NCBI RefSeq assembly: GCF_934190775.1
Contig: NZ_CAKPTG010000002.1
Coordinates: forward strand, 1-64,000
Source: an uncultured Phascolarctobacterium sp.
GTDB lineage: Bacteria > Bacillota > Negativicutes > Acidaminococcales > Acidaminococcaceae
Length of the DNA stretch: 64,000 nt
Direction of reading: 5' to 3'
The notes beneath the pieces were generated by a model. It had not been told where the DNA came from. It ran no database searches and was given only the letters and a program-made list of their open reading frames with translations. Positions 47,320 to 56,034 of this stretch are shown here, in pieces; positions within the stretch are counted from its first letter, which is position 1, and every line of letters starts with the position of its first letter. The position numbers and the translations under genes were made by a program.

Positions 47320-47348
47320 TTGACAAGCAGGCTGCTTATTGTTAAAAT
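47320..47348 (+). promoter_or_regulatory. promoter of MATE transporter gene
   Basis: TTGACA (47320-47325), 17 bases, TAAAAT (47343-47348), only three bases after the ABC-F stop codon. The transcript would carry a leader of about 108 bases with a hairpin. Confidence 0.75.
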
Positions 47349-47399
47349 TAAATCTGAAAAATTGTTGTGGATTTTTTCTGATTCAAGAGTCATCTTTTC

Positions 47400-47437
47400 G
47401 CCACACGACTGTGTTTGCAGCCGTGTGGCTTTTGTTA
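47400..47437 (+). terminator. terminator hairpin in leader of MATE gene
   Basis: GCCACACGACTG / GCCGTGTGGC hairpin followed by TTTTGTTAT. It ends ABC-F transcripts and, because the MATE promoter lies upstream of it, could also act as an attenuator for MATE. Confidence 0.7.
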
Positions 47438-47462
47438 TATTAGGGAAAATGGGAGTAAGGAT

Positions 47463-48821
47463 ATGCTAAAAATTTTACACAAGGATTATAAGGATAAGGT
47501 TAAGCGTCTGCTGAGCGTTATGCTGCCGATTATCGGTACGCAGATTGCGATTATGGGCATGAACTTTTTTGATGCCAGTATGTCCGGTCAGGCAGGTGAT
47601 GCAGATTTGGCCGGCGCTGCGATTGGCGGTAATATCTGGATGCCAGTGCAGACCTGCTTTGCAGGCATTTTGCTGGCGGCGATGCCTTTGATTGCCAACC
47701 TGTTGGGTGCAGGCGAAAAAGAAAAAATCTCTACGGTAGTACGTCACGGCATGCTGTTGGCTGTAGCCTTTTCCGTGCTGATAATTGTCGGCGGCGTTAT
47801 CTTTTTGCCGCCGTTTTTGCAGGGCATGGGCCTGGCGCCGGAGGTTTATCACATTGCGCTGTGGTATATGGCCGGTTTGGGCATAGGCGTGCTGCCGTTC
47901 TTCCTCATCACGCCACTGCGCAGTCTTGTTGATACATTGGGTTATACCAAGCTTTCGATGAAGATTTATCTGTTGGCGCTGCCTGTCAACGCCTTCCTGA
48001 ACTATGTGCTGATTTTCGGCAAGCTGGGCTTACCGCGCTTGGGCGGCATTGGTGCCGGTGTAGCAACGGGCATTACCTTTTGGCTGCTTTTAGTGATGTT
48101 CGCGGTGGTGGTGACGAAGCTGCAACCGTTCAGGCAGTACGATGTGCTGGGTTTTGTGCGTCCTGTTAAGCATTTGGTAGCAGAATATCTGCGCATTGGC
48201 GTGCCTATGGGCGTGGCCATTTTTATGGAAACGAGTATTTTTGGCGTTGTGGCGCTGTTTATTGCCAAATTCGGCACAGAGGTGATTGCTGCGCATCAGG
48301 CGGCACTTAACTTTTCGTCGCTCATTTATATGTTCCCGATGAGCTTCTCGCTGGCGCTGACGATTGTGGTAGGCGTTGAATACGGTGCGAAAAACTATCA
48401 GGGAGCGCGTGATTACACTGCCCTGGGCCTGGAGCTGAGCCTTTTTATCGCTATAGTTTATATGGCACTGGAGCTGGTGGCACGTGAGTATATCGCACTC
48501 ATTTATACAACGAATCCGTATGTTATTGAGCTGGTGAAGGTGTTTATTATCTACGCATTGCTGTGGCAGGGTGGCGACGCAATCGCGGCGCCGATTCAGG
48601 GCATTTTGCGTGGCTATAAGGATGTTAATGCTACGTTCTGGTGCAGCATGCTGGCCTATTGGGCAATCTGCCTGCCGGTGGGCCTGCTTTTGGATTACAA
48701 GTTCAATAACGGGGCCTTTGCTTATTGGCAGAGCTTGGATATCGGCGTAATTTGCAGTGCTGTTGTTTTGTCGTTGCGTCTTGTTTTGCTGCAGCGCAGG
48801 ATAAAGAAAGATGAAGAATAG
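47463..48821 (+). CDS. MATE family efflux transporter
   Basis: 452 residues from ATG 47463 (GGGAGTAAGG in front). Twelve hydrophobic segments; NorM-type hallmarks 'MLPIIGTQIAIMGMNFFDASMSGQAGDADLAG' at the N-terminus, 'GAGEKEKIS' loop, and 'VPMGVAIFMETSIFGVVALF' in the second half. MATE pumps export drugs and cationic metabolites with Na+ or H+. The substrate cannot be read from the sequence. Followed by a GGAGC/GCTCC hairpin. Confidence 0.92.
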   Translation: MLKILHKDYKDKVKRLLSVMLPIIGTQIAIMGMNFFDASMSGQAGDADLAGAAIGGNIWMPVQTCFAGILLAAMPLIANLLGAGEKEKISTVVRHGMLLAVAFSVLIIVGGVIFLPPFLQGMGLAPEVYHIALWYMAGLGIGVLPFFLITPLRSLVDTLGYTKLSMKIYLLALPVNAFLNYVLIFGKLGLPRLGGIGAGVATGITFWLLLVMFAVVVTKLQPFRQYDVLGFVRPVKHLVAEYLRIGVPMGVAIFMETSIFGVVALFIAKFGTEVIAAHQAALNFSSLIYMFPMSFSLALTIVVGVEYGAKNYQGARDYTALGLELSLFIAIVYMALELVAREYIALIYTTNPYVIELVKVFIIYALLWQGGDAIAAPIQGILRGYKDVNATFWCSMLAYWAICLPVGLLLDYKFNNGAFAYWQSLDIGVICSAVVLSLRLVLLQRRIKKDEE

Positions 48822-48845
48822 ATAGGGAGCGGCGTAAGCTGCTCC

Positions 48846-48912
48846 TTATTTTACATTCAAAATGTAGTTGCAGAATAGAATAATGTGCGCATACAATATT
48901 CGTTGAAAAATG
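48846..48912 (+). repeat. direct repeat left of rloAB
   Basis: TTATTTTACATTCAAAATG...AGAATAATGTGCGC...ATATTCGTTGAAAAATG; matched at 51141-51209 with a few changes and in the same orientation. Confidence 0.78.
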
Positions 48913-49102
48913 ATACAATATTAATCAATGCCAATTGTTTAGAGTTTTAGTGAAAAAACGCCTAAACGCACTTCCAGTAACATTAAAAAAGCAATTTTGC
49001 AAGTTAATGAGCCGTTTTCCATAAAATATTTTCTGATACAGGCTTATAAAATTGATTTTTAGCGTTTTTAATGTTACAATGAGCATGAAAGGGGTTGATT
49101 TC

Positions 49103-50311
49103 ATGCTCTGTCAATTTTCATTTAAAAATTTCAAATCCTATAAAGATGAAACTGTCTTCGATATGCAAGCAGCTAATCTGCCGGAGTTTGCTGAAAATAT
49201 TATTGACTGTAAGCCAGCGAGTAGCCTTCTATCCGTAGCAGCTATCTATGGACCTAATGGTGGCGGTAAAACAAATATGCTGCAGGCTTTAACCTGCCTT
49301 ATCTCCACCGTGGTAAAACCAATTTATGATATGGAAAAAACTCGTACTAACCTTATAGTACAGCAAAAAGTATCTTGCACGCCTTTCTTGTTTGATGAAA
49401 AAACCTCTAGTGAGCCTACAGAATTCCTGCTTTACTTCCGTACCAATGGCTATGAGTACCGCTATTACCTTTCTATGCTGCATGATGAAATCATTGCCGA
49501 AGTATTGGACAGAAAAAAAATAGGCGGCAAACGTACCGCCCATGTTTTTGACCGAGAAGGAAAAATTATTACTTTAGGCTCCAGTATAAATAAAGCATCT
49601 ATCAATAGAGACGTAAATCCCAAAATGCCCTACTTATCGTTCTTGGCAATCAACTATGATATACCTGCTATCAATGACGCCCAAAAATGGTTTGAAAGCT
49701 GCATTATCCGCAGCTATGCTAATCCTGAAGCTGAATTACAGATAATGCTGTCTGATAACAAAACCATACGCCAGCAAATTATCAGTGCTTTAAATGATAT
49801 GGGTATTGATATCAACGGCTATCGCTATGACAACGATAGTAAGCAACTTATCATGCAAAGAACACTGCATGGAAAAACTTACGAGTTATCCTATAAAGAT
49901 GAATCCGATGGTACTAAAAAGCTCATTGCAGCATTGCCGATACTGCTGATTGCTTTAGCAGAAGGCCGGCTAGCAGTTATTGACGAATTAGATGCCAAGC
50001 TTCATCCGAAGTTGCTGCGTTACATCATAGCGTTGTTTAAAAATCCTAAGCTAAATACGCATGGAGCACAACTTATCTTCACCTCTCATGATATAGCGAC
50101 TATGAAAAACACTGTTTACCGCCGTGACGAGATTTGGTTTGCTGCTGAAGGAGATGATCACAGCAGTGAACTATACTCTCTATATGAGATTCGCAGGGAA
50201 AATAACGAGCGTATCAACAATACTGCCGCTTATGACAAGCAATATCTTGAGGGACGTTACGGTGCAGACCCATACTTGCAGAATATGCTGAAGGATGGTG
50301 AATGGCGATGA
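49103..50311 (+). CDS. RloA-type AAA ATPase (phage-defence associated)
   Basis: 402 residues from ATG 49103 (AAAGGGG in front). SMC/RecF-like ATPase: 'MLCQFSFKNFKSYKDETVFDM' N-terminus, Walker A 'AIYGPNGGGKTNMLQAL' near residue 55, ABC signature region 'LSYKDESDGTKKLIAALPILLIAL', Walker B 'LAVIDELDAKLHPKLLRYII', and 'QLIFTSHDIATM' H-loop. This AAA_15/21 type, followed by an RloB protein, is the abortive-infection pair known as RloAB or AbiL-type. The ATPase probably senses infection and the RloB TOPRIM-like partner is the effector. Overlaps rloB by 10 bases. Confidence 0.88.
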   Translation: MLCQFSFKNFKSYKDETVFDMQAANLPEFAENIIDCKPASSLLSVAAIYGPNGGGKTNMLQALTCLISTVVKPIYDMEKTRTNLIVQQKVSCTPFLFDEKTSSEPTEFLLYFRTNGYEYRYYLSMLHDEIIAEVLDRKKIGGKRTAHVFDREGKIITLGSSINKASINRDVNPKMPYLSFLAINYDIPAINDAQKWFESCIIRSYANPEAELQIMLSDNKTIRQQIISALNDMGIDINGYRYDNDSKQLIMQRTLHGKTYELSYKDESDGTKKLIAALPILLIALAEGRLAVIDELDAKLHPKLLRYIIALFKNPKLNTHGAQLIFTSHDIATMKNTVYRRDEIWFAAEGDDHSSELYSLYEIRRENNERINNTAAYDKQYLEGRYGADPYLQNMLKDGEWR

Positions 50312-50979
50312 GCTTAAAACCGCCGAAAAAAGGAGATTTGAAGAAATCTTGGCTTAAACCTAGACGTGATACGCCAAAGAAAATTCAGCCTGAGTATCAT
50401 CTTATAACTACCGAAGGTATAAGTACAGAGCCAGCTTACTTCCAAGGTGTCAAAAACACTATCAACAGCAAATATCGTGGCAGAGTGCAGTTAGATATCA
50501 TTGGTGTAGGTGATAATACTCTCAATCTTTTACAGAAAGTAAAGCAAAAAGTTGCCAAAAGCTCCAATATCTATAAGCACGTATGGATTGTCTATGATAC
50601 TGACGATTTTCCTGCGCAAAATATTGATAAGGTTGTCGACCTTTGCCATACTTATAGTAACGAAGAAACTACTTATCACGCGCTTTGGTCAAATCAATGC
50701 ATTGAACTATGGTTCCTGCTGCATTTCTCATTTATTCACTCTGATTTACATCGTCAGGAATATTGGGCAAAGCTCAGTTCATGCCTGGCTAAATTAAACA
50801 CAAGTGAATATAAGAAAAACAGGTCTGATATGTACCAGCTTTTGGAACCTTATATGGAGCAGGCTATTAGTAATGCCAAGAAACTTGCTAATATTAACAA
50901 AGGCAAGAAGGCTTCTCAATCCACGCCCGGAACAGAGGTATATCGCCTAATAGAAAAACTGCTTCCGTATCTAAAATAA
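50302..50979 (+). CDS. rloB: RloB family protein
   Basis: 225 residues. A basic N-terminus 'KKSWLKPRRDTPKKIQPEYHLITTEGISTEPAYFQGVKN' holds the TOPRIM-like Glu ('TEG'), followed by 'HVWIVYDTDDFPAQN' (the D-x-D of the TOPRIM fold), 'WSNQCIELWFLLHF' and a helical end. The RloB pattern is clear and the length is typical. Starts at ATG 50302 within rloA (alternative ATG 50308). Partner of the ATPase; proposed nuclease effector. Flanked with rloA by direct repeats. Confidence 0.9.
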   Translation: MAMSLKPPKKGDLKKSWLKPRRDTPKKIQPEYHLITTEGISTEPAYFQGVKNTINSKYRGRVQLDIIGVGDNTLNLLQKVKQKVAKSSNIYKHVWIVYDTDDFPAQNIDKVVDLCHTYSNEETTYHALWSNQCIELWFLLHFSFIHSDLHRQEYWAKLSSCLAKLNTSEYKKNRSDMYQLLEPYMEQAISNAKKLANINKGKKASQSTPGTEVYRLIEKLLPYLK

Positions 50980-50998
50980 TAAAAGTTTATATAGTTTT

Positions 50999-51035
50999 AT
51001 CCCCTTGGCGTTGATTTGTCAGGGGGATTTTTAGT
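50999..51035 (+). terminator. rloAB terminator
   Basis: ATCCCCTTG...TCAGGGGGAT followed by TTTTTAG. Confidence 0.75.
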
Positions 51036-51140
51036 GCAATTGGCATTGGATATAGCAAAATAGTGAATTCAGTAGGGATTAAACTGATTTCTTAAGGAAA
51101 ATCTCCATGTTTGACGATTGCAGTCAATTTTCCGATTTTC

Positions 51141-51209
51141 TTATTTTGTATTCAAAATGTAGCTGCGGAATAGAATAATGTACGCGCACGATATTCATTA
51201 GAAAAAATG
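51141..51209 (+). repeat. direct repeat right of rloAB
   Basis: TTATTTTGTATTCAAAATGTAG...GAATAGAATAATGTACGCGCACGATATTCATTAGAAAAAATG; about 85 percent identical by eye to 48846-48912. Confidence 0.78.
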
Positions 51210-51258
51210 TAATTTATTCCATTTTTTCGTAGGAAAAAATGGAATAAATTACATTTTT
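51203..51258. repeat. 26-bp perfect inverted repeat abutting a promoter
   Basis: Arms 51203-51228 and 51233-51258 (AAAAATGTAATTTATTCC... and its complement) around GTAG. The right arm ends one base before the TTGACG of the promoter at 51260-51288. Could be an operator, a two-way terminator or a recombination site. Confidence 0.8.
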
Positions 51259-51259
51259 C

Positions 51260-51288
51260 TTGACGAATGGGAGCTTCTGGTCTAGAAT
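51260..51288 (+). promoter_or_regulatory. promoter of DUF4143 ATPase 2
   Basis: TTGACG (51260-51265), 17 bases, TAGAAT (51283-51288), 47 bases before the start codon. Confidence 0.75.
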
Positions 51289-51334
51289 GATGAATATAGA
51301 AGGATAAAGAAATATAGAGAAAGAGGGTGAAGTG

Positions 51335-52609
51335 ATGCGCCGCAAGATAATGGAGCGCCTAAAAAAATGGCAGAATGATAAAAATAGATTGCCTTTGCTG
51401 TTGTATGGAGCAAGGCAGGTAGGTAAAACATATATTCTTCGGGAATTTGGCCGAAGCTGCTTTGAAAATATGGTGTATGTTAATTTTGAAGAGGATAAAG
51501 CATTAGCCGGATATTTGGAAGTGAAGCTGACGCCTGCCTATATTATCAAGGTTATCGAAGAACAGTACGGTGTTAAAATTTTTCCCCAGAAGACGCTGAT
51601 TATTTTTGATGAAATACAAAGCTGCGAGCATGCCTTGACTTCACTAAAGTATTTTGCGGAGCAGGCTCCGGAATATTGTGTAGTTGCGGCAGGCAGCTTG
51701 CTTGGCGTAGCCATTAATCGTCAGCAATATTCGTTCCCTGTAGGCAAGGTGCAGTTGGAAAATTTGTATCCGTTGGATTTAGAGGAATATCTTTGGGCAA
51801 GGGATAAGGAGATGCTGGTAGATTTGATTCGCCAATGTTATGCTACTAATAAGCCTTTACCGGATACCTTGCACAAGGAAGCCTTGAACTTATATGAGGA
51901 TTATTTGCTTACCGGTGGTATGCCTGCTGTTGTAGCTGCTGCTTTAAATGATGGCGATGCAGATGAGCTGAAGCGTCTGATTTATAATTCCTATGTAGCG
52001 GATATGGCAAAATATGCAGGTAAGGGAGATAGCGTGAAGATTGCAGAAGCCTATGATTCCTTACCAGTGCAGCTTGCTAGGGAAAACAATAAGTTTCAAT
52101 ACAAGCTTATTCGCACCGGTGCGCGCTCTTCACTTTATGGAGCATCTATTGATTGGCTGATTCAGTCTGGCATAGTCTTAAAATGTACTAAGTGTGAGCA
52201 GGGGTTAATGCCTTTGGCTGCTTATGAGGATTTAAGCTCGTTTAAGTTGTACTTTAGTGATACCGGACTTTTTAACAGTCGTCTGCAGCTGACGAAGCAA
52301 AGCCTGGTGGCAGCTCGACAATATATGGGTGCTTTAACAGAAAACTATGTGGCAATCCAGTTAAAGGCGAACGGGTATAAGCTGAATTATTGGACCAGCA
52401 CAGCAACTGCAGAGGTTGACTTTGTTATTGTGCAAAACGGAGAGGTTGTGCCTATAGAGTGTAAGGCGAATATTCATGTAAAATCCAAAAGCCTGGATTC
52501 GTTTGTGAAGCGATATGGGATTAAGCAGAGTATACGTCTTTCAATGCGCAATTTTGGCTTTGAGAATAATATTAAGTCTGTACCGCTTTATGCTGCGTTT
52601 TGTGTGTAG
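51335..52609 (+). CDS. AAA_14 / DUF4143 ATPase 2
   Basis: 424 residues from ATG 51335 (GAGGG at 51323). P-loop 'LLLYGARQVGKTYILREFG' near residue 22, Walker B 'TLIIFDEIQSCEHALTSLKYF', 'YCVVAAGSLLGVAI' sensor, winged helix, and a DUF4143 C-terminus with 'AEVDFVIVQNGEVVPIECKA' (nuclease-like D...E-x-K). A different subfamily from the ATPase at 21714 (sensor 'AAGSLLG' rather than 'LTGSNRF'). Function unknown. Own promoter next to a 26-bp palindrome. Confidence 0.9.
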   Translation: MRRKIMERLKKWQNDKNRLPLLLYGARQVGKTYILREFGRSCFENMVYVNFEEDKALAGYLEVKLTPAYIIKVIEEQYGVKIFPQKTLIIFDEIQSCEHALTSLKYFAEQAPEYCVVAAGSLLGVAINRQQYSFPVGKVQLENLYPLDLEEYLWARDKEMLVDLIRQCYATNKPLPDTLHKEALNLYEDYLLTGGMPAVVAAALNDGDADELKRLIYNSYVADMAKYAGKGDSVKIAEAYDSLPVQLARENNKFQYKLIRTGARSSLYGASIDWLIQSGIVLKCTKCEQGLMPLAAYEDLSSFKLYFSDTGLFNSRLQLTKQSLVAARQYMGALTENYVAIQLKANGYKLNYWTSTATAEVDFVIVQNGEVVPIECKANIHVKSKSLDSFVKRYGIKQSIRLSMRNFGFENNIKSVPLYAAFCV

Positions 52610-52688
52610 AAGTGTGAAAAATGGTGTGGTTTGCATATCGAAACGGAAAAATATGTTTGGTGTATAAATGGTAATTAGTTGGTAAAAT

Positions 52689-52988
52689 ATGCAAAATCCA
52701 CTTTTTAGGTCTAATAATGTTGAGTTTACAGTAACCCTGCCAAACCTAAATTTTAAAGCATCAGAAAATGAGGCTTTAAGTGAAGCATTGAATGAGGCTT
52801 TAAGTGATAATGAAAAGTTGTTGCTGTCTCTTTTTACGCAAAATCCTGCGTTAACACAAAAAGGTGTTACAGAAACTACAGGTTTAAGTAGAGCGACTGT
52901 TCAGCGAACAATAAAAAAGCTTTCTGACATGGGACGTTTAGAACGAAGTGGTTCGAAAAAATATGGTTCTTGGATTGTTAGATATTAA
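52689..52988 (+). CDS. winged-helix remnant of an AlbA_2/RecG-like protein
   Basis: 99 residues. The repeated 'SEALNEALSEALNEAL'-style linker (here 'EALSEALNEALSDNEKLLLSLF') and following winged helix 'PALTQKGVTETTGLSRATVQRTIKKLSDMGRLERSGSKKYGSW' are exactly the C-terminal end of AlbA_2-domain, RecG-like regulators, which are normally 400-500 residues. The N-terminal ATP/DNA-binding part is absent and no good ribosome site precedes ATG 52689. It is therefore either a truncated remnant or a small DNA-binding protein derived from one. Confidence 0.65.
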   Translation: MQNPLFRSNNVEFTVTLPNLNFKASENEALSEALNEALSDNEKLLLSLFTQNPALTQKGVTETTGLSRATVQRTIKKLSDMGRLERSGSKKYGSWIVRY

Positions 52989-53002
52989 AGGAGAACTTCA
53001 AA

Positions 53003-54928
53003 ATGAATTCTTACGCAAGATTTTTTGAGAACCTGCAACAGGATCTCAAGGCATTTATTTATTGGTGCCTGGTTTTTACGGTATTTCGTATAGCGTTTAT
53101 TGCTATTTATAGCGGACAGCTTAATGGAGATTATAGCGACATTCCGATGGCTTTGCTGTTAGGACTGCGCTTAAGCTTAAAGACTGCGGGCATGATAGCT
53201 TTGATTGGCTTTGTGTTTGCAACACTGCCGAAGCTTATTTTAAAAAATTGGCCGGCAGATAAGCTGCGTTTTGGCTGGCATGCTATGGCCTTAGTTTTCT
53301 TTGCGGTTTGCTTTATGACGCGCATACCGTATTACAAGATTTTTAATGCAGCCTTTAATATGATGCTGATAAATGGTGCGCATGATGATATTTATGCAAT
53401 CTTGGTGACTGCGGTTAAAGAGTACCAGTTATTGTGGCGTTTTCCGTTGGCTCTGGTTTTGGGCATTGCTTTGGCTTATGGATTGCGTATATGGTTACGC
53501 AATTTGCCTGGCAAATCCTTTGAAGTCGTACAGCATAAAAAACTGGTAATTGCATTGACATCGCCTGTACTGGCAGTTTTATGTGTATTTGTGCGTTATG
53601 GTGGTGCTTTTAACTATGCTCATTCTATCAATTGGGAAAGTGCCGCACGCTTAAAATCTAATCTTTTGAACGAAGCAATTTTGGATGATGGCCAGGCTTT
53701 ATACCGTGTACGCGATATGAAGCGTAAAATTGATAAGGTGACAAATATTAATATTACAGTTGCGCAGCTGCGTGAAAAAATTGCTGCAAGCGGTGGCAAC
53801 ACAGCTGCGGATAGCATAGATAAGGCTTTTATACATACAGTTAAACAGCCTAAGCTGGCTAAGCAGCCTCGTAACATTGTGCTTATAGTTGGCGAGAGCT
53901 TTGGTAATTGGCCATTTTTACCTAAGTACAAGGATTTGGGATTAGTTGATAATATGCTGGCCCTGCAAAATTCCACTGATGCTGCTCACGTTGCTACTAT
54001 GCTGCCTCATGGCAGCGGAACAATTTCTGCTGTTAATGGTTTGGTAAGCGGTATTCCTGATATGGGTTTATATGAAAACTATCAGGCAAACAGCTTTAAT
54101 GGCAAGTATGCTACCGGTATTGGCTATATTATGAAGCAGCTTGGTTATAAGACTGTTTTTTGGTATGGTGGTTTTTCCGGATGGCAAAATATCGGCAAAT
54201 TTACTAAAGCGCAAAGCTTTGATGAATTCCATTGTGCAGATGAGTTCAGTGATAATAGCGGTAATGCCTGGGGCTGTTCGGATGCTGTTTTGTTTAAGCA
54301 GATTGAAGCTTATATGAGTAAGGAAAAAGAGCAGGAAAAGGTTTTCCATGTGGTATTAACAACAAGTAATCATCCTCCTTACAGCATTGATGTGGATGGT
54401 ATGGGCTTCCCAAGAGCAAAGGTTAAGAGCAAGCTGCCTGCAGATATCGCCAATGATGAAAAAACGCTTACCGAGCTTGGTCATATCTGGTATGCGGATA
54501 AAACGATGGGTGATTTTGTAAAGCAGGCGCAAAGCATGTATAGTGATACGCTTTTTGTGATTACCGGTGACCACTCGGAGCGCTTCAGCTTTGCTAAGGA
54601 ACAGGATACTCGCACTTTGTCGTCTATACCGTGTATTTTTTATGGTGCCGGTGTGCAGCAAGCATGGTTTAATGATAAATCTGTTGGGGACCATATGCAG
54701 TTGGCAGGAACTTTAGCAGAGATTATTGGACCCGTTGGCTTTACTTATGCTGCATTGCAATCAAATATGTTTGACAATCAAGATGTAGTGTTTAATCACA
54801 GGCTTTACGCTGCAGATGGCAAGATTTATACGCAAGATAGCAGTGCTGATAAAAAAATAACGGATTATATCAACAGTGTGCGCGGAGTGGGTGCTTGGCG
54901 TGTGCTGAAGGATGATGCGGTAAAGTAA
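53003..54928 (+). CDS. LtaS-like membrane sulfatase/phosphoglycerol transferase
   Basis: 641 residues. Five N-terminal hydrophobic segments within the first 215 residues, then an extracytoplasmic sulfatase-type domain: 'NIVLIVGESFGNWPF' (metal ligand Glu and the Ser/Thr region), 'LPHGSGTISAVNGLVSG', 'FWYGGFSGWQN', 'HVVLTTSNHPPY', 'VITGDHSERF' (metal-binding Asp-His). This is the fold of lipoteichoic acid synthase and of MdoB and phosphoethanolamine transferases. In a diderm it more likely modifies LPS or periplasmic glycans with phosphoglycerol or phosphoethanolamine than makes LTA. Starts 15 bases after the winged-helix remnant; terminator follows; adjacent to glycan transferase genes. Confidence 0.88.
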   Translation: MNSYARFFENLQQDLKAFIYWCLVFTVFRIAFIAIYSGQLNGDYSDIPMALLLGLRLSLKTAGMIALIGFVFATLPKLILKNWPADKLRFGWHAMALVFFAVCFMTRIPYYKIFNAAFNMMLINGAHDDIYAILVTAVKEYQLLWRFPLALVLGIALAYGLRIWLRNLPGKSFEVVQHKKLVIALTSPVLAVLCVFVRYGGAFNYAHSINWESAARLKSNLLNEAILDDGQALYRVRDMKRKIDKVTNINITVAQLREKIAASGGNTAADSIDKAFIHTVKQPKLAKQPRNIVLIVGESFGNWPFLPKYKDLGLVDNMLALQNSTDAAHVATMLPHGSGTISAVNGLVSGIPDMGLYENYQANSFNGKYATGIGYIMKQLGYKTVFWYGGFSGWQNIGKFTKAQSFDEFHCADEFSDNSGNAWGCSDAVLFKQIEAYMSKEKEQEKVFHVVLTTSNHPPYSIDVDGMGFPRAKVKSKLPADIANDEKTLTELGHIWYADKTMGDFVKQAQSMYSDTLFVITGDHSERFSFAKEQDTRTLSSIPCIFYGAGVQQAWFNDKSVGDHMQLAGTLAEIIGPVGFTYAALQSNMFDNQDVVFNHRLYAADGKIYTQDSSADKKITDYINSVRGVGAWRVLKDDAVK

Positions 54929-54930
54929 AA

Positions 54931-54976
54931 AGGAAGGCCATAGCCGTAATTTATTGCGGTCTATGGCCTTTTTGTT
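54931..54976 (+). terminator. intrinsic terminator
   Basis: AAGGCCATAGCCGTAAT pairs with ATTGCGG-TCTATGGCCTT, followed by TTTTGTT. Confidence 0.88.
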
Positions 54977-55264
54977 AACACACATGATAGCAGATATGGT
55001 ATAATTAAAAAGAGCTTTCAATAAAAAAGTCATTAAAACACTTATTAGTTTGTATAAAATTACAAATACGAATATTTTGAGATATTAATGTTCGTTAATA
55101 GAGAGACTTATTGATAATTAACACAAGAATGACTCATGATGAAGCATTCTGACAGTAATTAGTGAATATTATTAAAATGAAAAATTATTACTTAGGCAAG
55201 CATTTTTCATCTGATAAGGATAGCGATAAAAATCTAAAATAGTATATAAGGAAAGGTGACCTAA
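54977..55264 (+). other. 288-base AT-rich leader of glycosyltransferase cluster
   Basis: A -10 TATAAT (near 55000-55005) without a well-spaced -35 suggests a start near 55012 and a leader of about 250 bases. No gene or known RNA element was seen. A ribosome site AAGGAAAGG precedes 55265. Confidence 0.45.
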
Positions 55265-56023
55265 ATGGCCAAGATAAGCGTTTTGATTTTAGCAAAAAAT
55301 GAAGAAAAGAATATTGGGGATTGCATTACCAGCTGCAGCTTTGCCGAGGATATTTTGGTTATAGATGATGGCAGTACAGATAAAACACAAGAGATTGCTG
55401 AAAGTCTGGGCGCTCGTGTTATTCATCGTAGCATGAATGGCGATTGGGGAGGGCAGCAGACTTTTGCAATTCAGCAAGCAAAGTTTCCCTGGATATTTTT
55501 TATAGATGCAGATGAACGTTGCACACCGGAGTTATCAAAAGAGATTGAAGCAGCTGTTGTGAAAAATGAGCAGGTTGCCTATTGGATAAAACGTATTAAT
55601 AAATTCCATTATGATAAAGCAGAACATGGTGTTTTGCGTCCTGACTATGTATGCCGTGTAATGCCTGCTAAGGACTCTTATGTTGAGGGATATGTGCATC
55701 CGGCAATTATAACTCCCTATCCTAATAAAAAAATGCAAGGCCATATGTACCATTATACGTATGATAATTGGCAGCAGTATTTTAATAAATTCAATAATTA
55801 TACTACTCTTGCTGCTGAAAAATATAAAAAGGCTGGTAAGGGAGTAAGTTTTTTTAGGGATATAGTTTGTCGTCCGTTATGGGCATTTATAAAGGTATAC
55901 TTTTTAAATGGCGGTTTTAAAGATGGCCGCCTTGGTTGGATTTTGTCTGTAGATCATTATTTTTATACTATGACAAAATACGTGAAATTGTACTACTTAT
56001 ATAAGAGCAATGGCAAGCTGTAG
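55265..56023 (+). CDS. GT2 glycosyltransferase, WaaE/KdtX type
   Basis: 252 residues. 'ISVLILAKNEEKNIGDCI', 'ILVIDDGSTDKTQEIAESLGARV', 'WIFFIDADERCTPEL' (the D-x-D), and 'GYVHPAII' with 'GGFKDGRLGWILSVDHYFYT' near the end fit the LPS-core beta-1,4-glucosyltransferase (WaaE/KdtX) group of family GT2, which adds glucose to heptose I. First gene of the second surface-glycan cluster, 12 bases before the next gene. Confidence 0.86.
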   Translation: MAKISVLILAKNEEKNIGDCITSCSFAEDILVIDDGSTDKTQEIAESLGARVIHRSMNGDWGGQQTFAIQQAKFPWIFFIDADERCTPELSKEIEAAVVKNEQVAYWIKRINKFHYDKAEHGVLRPDYVCRVMPAKDSYVEGYVHPAIITPYPNKKMQGHMYHYTYDNWQQYFNKFNNYTTLAAEKYKKAGKGVSFFRDIVCRPLWAFIKVYFLNGGFKDGRLGWILSVDHYFYTMTKYVKLYYLYKSNGKL

Positions 56024-56034
56024 GATGTGATAAA

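Noticed and set aside
47408..47440. Guanidine-II (mini-ykkC) riboswitch before the MATE gene because of ACGA in the hairpin
   Set aside because: The class needs two hairpins with ACGR tetraloops; only one hairpin is present and its loop does not fit.
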